A stretch of 64,000 nt of DNA, taken from assembly GCA_033782935.1 (NCBI GenBank), contig JAWQEG010000486.1, positions 3,100,001 through 3,164,000 of the forward strand, in the 5' to 3' direction. This document shows, in pieces, positions 59,970 through 64,000 of the stretch; positions within the stretch are counted from its first letter, which is position 1, and each line of letters begins with the position of its first letter. Below the pieces are notes generated by a model. The model did no database searches. It saw nothing but the letters and a program-made list of their open reading frames with translations, and was not told the DNA's origin. This DNA comes from Petrolisthes cinctipes. Its lineage: Eukaryota; Arthropoda; Malacostraca; Decapoda; Porcellanidae. A program made the translations under genes and the position numbers.

Positions 59970-61146
59970 GAGTAGGCATGTACAGATCCCTTCTGGGACC
60001 CCTAAATATCGAGTTTTCGGGTGTTTTGGGACTGAATTTGAGATATCGACTTTTTGGCACCTAAAATATCGATTTTTAGCATGTTTTGAGCCTATATTTT
60101 GAAAATATTCTAGCACTGAGTAGGCATGTACAGATTGCTTCTGGGACCCCAAAATATTGAATTTTCGGGTGTTTTGAGCCAGAATTTGAGATATAAACGG
60201 GTACAGAAGATGCATGCACATATCGACTTTTGGGCACCTAAAATATCGATTTTGAGCATTTTTTGAGCCTATATTTTGAAAAATTCTAGCACTGAGTATG
60301 CATGTACAAATCGCTTCTGGGACCCCAAAATATCGAATTTTCGGGTGTTTTGACCCTGAATTTGAGATATAAACGAGTATAGAAGATGCATACACATATT
60401 GACTTTGGACACCAAAATTATCGATTTTCAGCATGTTTTGGGCCTGAATTTTGAAAATACTCTAACACGGAGTAGGCATGTACAGATCGCTTCTGGGATC
60501 CCAAAATATCGAATTTTCGGGTGTTTAGGGCCAGAATTTGAGATATAAACGGGTACAGAAGATACATGCACATATCGACTTTTGAGCACCTAAAAGATCG
60601 ATTTTCAGTATGTTTTTGGCCTGTATTTTGAAAATACTCTAACTCGGAGTATGCATGTACAGATCGCTTGTGGGACACCTAAATATCGAATTTTCGGGTG
60701 TTTTGGGCCTGAATTTGAGATATCGCCTTTACGCACCTAAAATATCGATTTTTAGCATGTTTTGAGCCTATATTTTGAAAATATTCTAGCACTGAGTAGG
60801 CATGTACAGATTGCTTCGGGGACCCCAAAATATTGAATTTTCGGGTATTTTGAGCCTGAATTTGAGATATACACGGGTACAAAAGATACATGCACATATT
60901 GACTTTGGGCATCTAAAATATCGATTTTCAGCATGTTTTGGGCATTTATTTTGAAAATACTCTAAAACTGAGTAGGCATGTACAGATCGCTTCTGGGACC
61001 CCAAAATATCGAATTTTCCGGTGTTTTGAGCCTGAATTTGAGGTATAAACGGGTACTGAAGATGCATGCACATATCGACTTTTGGGCACCTAAAATATCG
61101 ATTTTCAGTATGTTTTTATCCTGTATTTTGAAAATACTCTAACACG
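59970..61146. repeat. Tandem 7-mer unit, copy 2 (1,177 bp)
   Basis: Anchors at 59970, 60118, 60294, 60470, 60647, 60794, 60970 and 61147 give the same S L L L S L L order. The rare variant atatacacgggtacaaaag occurs at about 59190 and 60868. It lies in the second long monomer of copy 1 but after the second short monomer of copy 2, so monomers have been shuffled between copies. Confidence 0.78.
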
Positions 61147-62147
61147 GAGTAGGCATGTACAGATCCCTTCTGGGACCCCTAAATATCGAGTTTTCGGGTG
61201 TTTTGGGACTGAATTTGAGATATCGACTTTTTGGCACCTAAAATATCGATTTTTAGCCTGTTTTTAGCCTATATTTTGAAAACATTCTAGCACTGAGTAG
61301 GCATGTACAGATTGCTTCTGGGACCCCAAAATATTGAATTTTCGGGTATTTTGAGCCTGAATTTGAGATATAAACGGGTACAGAAGATACATGCATAATG
61401 ACTTTGGGCATCTAAAATATCGATTTTCAGCATGTTTTGGGCCTGAATTTTGAAAATACTCTAACACGGTGTAGGCATGTACAGATCGCTTCTGGGACCC
61501 CAAAATATCGAATTTTTGGGTGTTTTGAGCCTGAATTTGAGATATAAACGGGTATAGAAGATGCATGCAAATATCGACTTTTTGGCACCTAAAACATCGA
61601 TTTTGAGCATGTTTTGGGCCTGTATTTTGAAAATACTCTAACACGGAGTAGGCATGTACAGATCCCTTCTGGGACACCTAAATATCGAGTTTTCGGGTGT
61701 TTTGGGACTGAATTTGAGATATCGACTTTTTGGCACCTAAAATATCGATTTTTAGCATGTTTTTAGCCAATATTTTGAAAATATTCTAGCACTGAGTAGG
61801 CATGTACAGATTGCTTCTGGGACCCCAAAATATTGAATTTTCGGGTGTTTTGAGCCAGAATTTGAGATATAAACGGGTACAGAAGATGCATGCACATATC
61901 GACTCTTGGGCACCTAAAATATCAATTTTGAGCATGTTTTGAGCCTTTATTTTGAAAACATTCTAGCACTGAGTAGGCATGTACAGATCGCTTCTGGGAC
62001 CCAAAAATATCGAATTTTCGGGTGTTTAGGGCCAGAACTTGAGATCTAAACGGGTACAGAAGATGCATGCACATATCGACTTTTGGGCACCTAAAAGATC
62101 GATTTTCAGTATGTTTTTGGCCTGTATTTTGAAAATACTCTAACACG
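61147..62147. repeat. Two S-L-L trimers (499 and 501-502 bp)
   Basis: Anchors at 61147, 61295, 61469, 61646, 61794, 61971 and 62148 show two trimers starting with the agatcccttctggg C monomer. The 174-bp monomer 61295-61468 has lost bases in gatacatgcataatg. The unit start is the same as in the 7-mer and 2.1-2.3-kb blocks. Confidence 0.78.
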
Positions 62148-64000
62148 GAGTAGGCATGTACAGATCGCTTCTGGGACCCCTAAATATCGAATTTTCGGGT
62201 GTTTTGGGACTGAATTTGAGATATCGACTTTTTGGCACCTAAAATATCGATTTTTAGCATGTTTATAGCCTATATCTTGAAAATATTCTAGCACTGAGTA
62301 GGCATGTACAGATCGCTTCTGGGACCCCATAATATCGAATTTTCGGGTGTTTTGGGCCTTAATTTGAGATATCTCCTTTACGCACCTAAAATATCGATTT
62401 TTAGCATGTTTTGAGCCTATATTTTGAAAATATTCTAGCACTGAGTAGGCATGTACAGATCGCTTCTGGGACCCCAAAATATCGATTTTTCGGGTGTTTA
62501 TGGCCAGAATTTGAGATATAAACGGGTACAGAAGATGCATGCACATATCGACTTTTGGGCACCTTAAAGATCGATTTTCAGTATGTTTTTGGCCTGTATT
62601 TTGAAAATACTCTAACACGGAGTAGGCATGTACAGATCGCTTCTGGGACCCCTAAATATCGAATTTTCGGGTGTTTTGGGCCTTAATTTGAGATATCGAC
62701 TTTACGCACCTAAAATATCGATTTTTAGCATGTTTTCAGCCTATATTTTGAAAATATTCTAGCACTGAGTAGGCATGTACAGATCGCTTCTGGGACCCCA
62801 AAATATCGAATTTTCGGGTGTTTTGAGCTTGAATTTGAGATATAAACGAGTACAGACGACGCATGCACATATCGAATTTTCGGCACCTAAAATATCGATT
62901 TTGAGCATGTTTTGAGCCTATATTTTGAAAACATTCTAGCACTGAGTAGGCATGTACAGATCGCTTCTGGGACCCAAAAATATCGAATTTTCGGGTGTTT
63001 AGGGCCAGAATTTGAGATATAAACGGGTACAGAAGATGCATGCACATATCGACTTTTGGGCACCTTAAAGATCGATTTTCAGTATGTTTTTGGCCTGTAT
63101 TTTGAAAATACTCTAACACGGAGTAGGCATGTACAGATCGCTTCTGGGACCCCTAAATATCGAATTTTCGGGTGTTTTGGGCCTTAATTTGAGATATCGA
63201 CTTTACGCACCTAAAATATCGATTTTTAGCATGTTTTCAGCCTATATTTTGAAAATATTCTAGCACTGAGTAGGCATGTACAGATCGCTTCTGGGACCCC
63301 AAAATATCGAATTTTCGGGTGTTTTGAGCTTGAATTTGAGATATAAACGAGTACAGAAGATGCATGCACATATCGACTTTTGGGCACCTAAAATATCGAT
63401 TTTCAGTATGTTTTTGGCCTGTATTTTGAAAATACTCTAACACGGAGTAGGCATGTACAGATTGCTTCTGGGACCCCTAAATATCGAATTTTCGGGTGTT
63501 TAGGGCCAGAATTTGAGATATAAACGGGTACAGAAGATGCATGCACATATCGATTTTTGGGCACCTAAAAGATCAATTTTCAGTATGTTTTTGGCCTGTA
63601 CTTTGAAAATACTCTAACACGGAGTAGGCATGTACAGATCGCTTCTGGGACCCCTAAATATCGAAGTTTTGGGTGTTTTGGGACTGAATTTGAGATATCG
63701 ACTTTTTGGCACCTAAAATATCGATCTTTAGTATGTTTTTAGCCTAAATTTTGAAAATATTCTAGCACTGAGTAGGCATGTACAGATCGCTTCTGGGACC
63801 CCAAAATATCGAATTTTCGGGTGTTTTGGGACTGATTTTGAGATATCGACTTTTTGGCACCTAAAATATCGATTTTTAGCATGTTTTTAGCCTATATTTT
63901 GAAAATATTCTAGCACTGAGTAGGCATGTACAGATTGCTTCTCGGACCCAAAAATATTGAATTTTCGGGTGTTTTGAGCCTGAATTTGAGATATAAACGG
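62148..64000. repeat. L-L-S trimers of 501-502 bp, up to the window edge
   Basis: Anchors at 62148, 62296, 62443, 62620, 62767, 62944, 63121, 63268, 63445, 63622, 63770 and 63918 include two clean trimers, 62767-63267 (501 bp) and 63268-63769 (502 bp). The short monomers at 62620 and 63121 share a hybrid tatcgactttacgcacc sequence, between types C and F, and lie 501 bases apart. The array runs off the window. Confidence 0.8.

Larger units (their letters stand above)
1..64000. repeat. Satellite DNA array filling the window, 147-179 bp monomers, head to tail
   Basis: The motif gagtaggcatgtacagat recurs throughout at spacings of almost only 176-179 or 147-149 bases, with no break longer than one monomer and no inverted copy that I could find. 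Early anchors are 41, 217, 394, 570, 747, 895, 1072, 1220, 1397, 1574, 1722, 1898, 2075, 2222, 2398, 2575, 2723, 2900, 3048, 3225 and 3402. The unit is AT-rich (69 G+C of 177 in one consensus). Both edges of the window cut through monomers, so the array continues on each side. Long homogeneous satellites of this unit length are typical of eukaryotic centromeric or pericentromeric heterochromatin. That location is inferred from family behaviour and is not shown by the sequence. The satellite family name and species are not recognised. Confidence 0.97.

Noticed and set aside
1..64000. CRISPR array
   Set aside because: The regular spacing comes from whole-unit tandem repetition. There are no short repeats separated by unique spacers, and units of 147-177 bp are far too long.
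1..64000. Transposable elements, LTRs or insertion sequences inside the array
   Set aside because: No departure from the monomer alignment longer than part of one unit was seen, and no target-site duplications or terminal repeats. All junctions are satellite to satellite.
1..64000. tRNA, rRNA or other RNA genes, and telomeric repeats
   Set aside because: No cloverleaf boxes, rRNA core motifs or short telomere-type repeats appear in the consensus or its variants.

Overview
The whole 64 kb window is one uninterrupted tandem satellite DNA array. I see no credible protein-coding gene, RNA gene, transposon or CRISPR array, and no unique-sequence island. Every part of the window is a head-to-tail copy, always in the same orientation, of one AT-rich repeat family (about 39% G+C by hand count on one consensus unit). 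This is typical of eukaryotic heterochromatin (centromere, pericentromere or subtelomere) and not of a bacterial or viral genome. A unit of about 177 bp would suit a plant or animal centromere-type satellite, but nothing in the window identifies the species.

Monomer. I number the unit from the g of gagtaggcat. There are two length classes: long (L, 176-179, mostly 177 bp) and short (S, 147-149 bp). S lacks unit positions 78-106, a 29-bp deletion flanked by atat on both sides. The 177-bp unit is itself an old duplication of two halves of about 88 bp (about 59 of 88 aligned positions identical by hand count, one gap). I estimate roughly 380 monomers in the window.

Higher-order structure. Monomers fall into recurring subtypes. 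The commonest arrangement is a trimer L-L-S of about 500 bp, in two flavours, A-B-C (502 bp) and D-E-F (500 bp). A clean hexamer A-B-C-D-E-F lies at 18387-19388. Trimers and L-S dimers are assembled into larger units amplified locally, and where I counted anchors the unit is always a whole number of monomers: 11-mer 1,828 bp (0.4-3.4 kb), 9-mer 1,533 bp (6.2-9.2 kb), dimer 353 bp (11.5-12.2 kb), 17-mer 2,860 bp (17.1-24.4 kb, with one 9-mer deletion copy of 1,534 bp), 18-mer 3,010 bp (30.9-37.0 kb, two nearly identical copies), 12-mer 1,976 bp (38.3-42.3 kb), 2.1-2.3 kb units (52.4-56.8 kb), 7-mer about 1,180 bp (58.8-61.1 kb) and trimers of about 500 bp (61.1-64 kb). A segment of about 4 kb at 12.6-16.65 kb recurs at 36.4-40.1 kb.

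The many open frames, mostly on the minus strand and up to 360 codons, come from the repeat: 177 and 147 are multiples of three, so a stop-free frame in the unit runs on into the next unit. They share a 59-residue period and I do not call them genes. The interest of the window is in how the array is built and evolves: the half-unit origin, L/S length dimorphism, nested higher-order repeats, precise recombination junctions, and subtype changes at CpG positions. All coordinates of block edges are hand-read. Edges given as round values are accurate to a few tens of bases, and unit lengths come from counted anchors.
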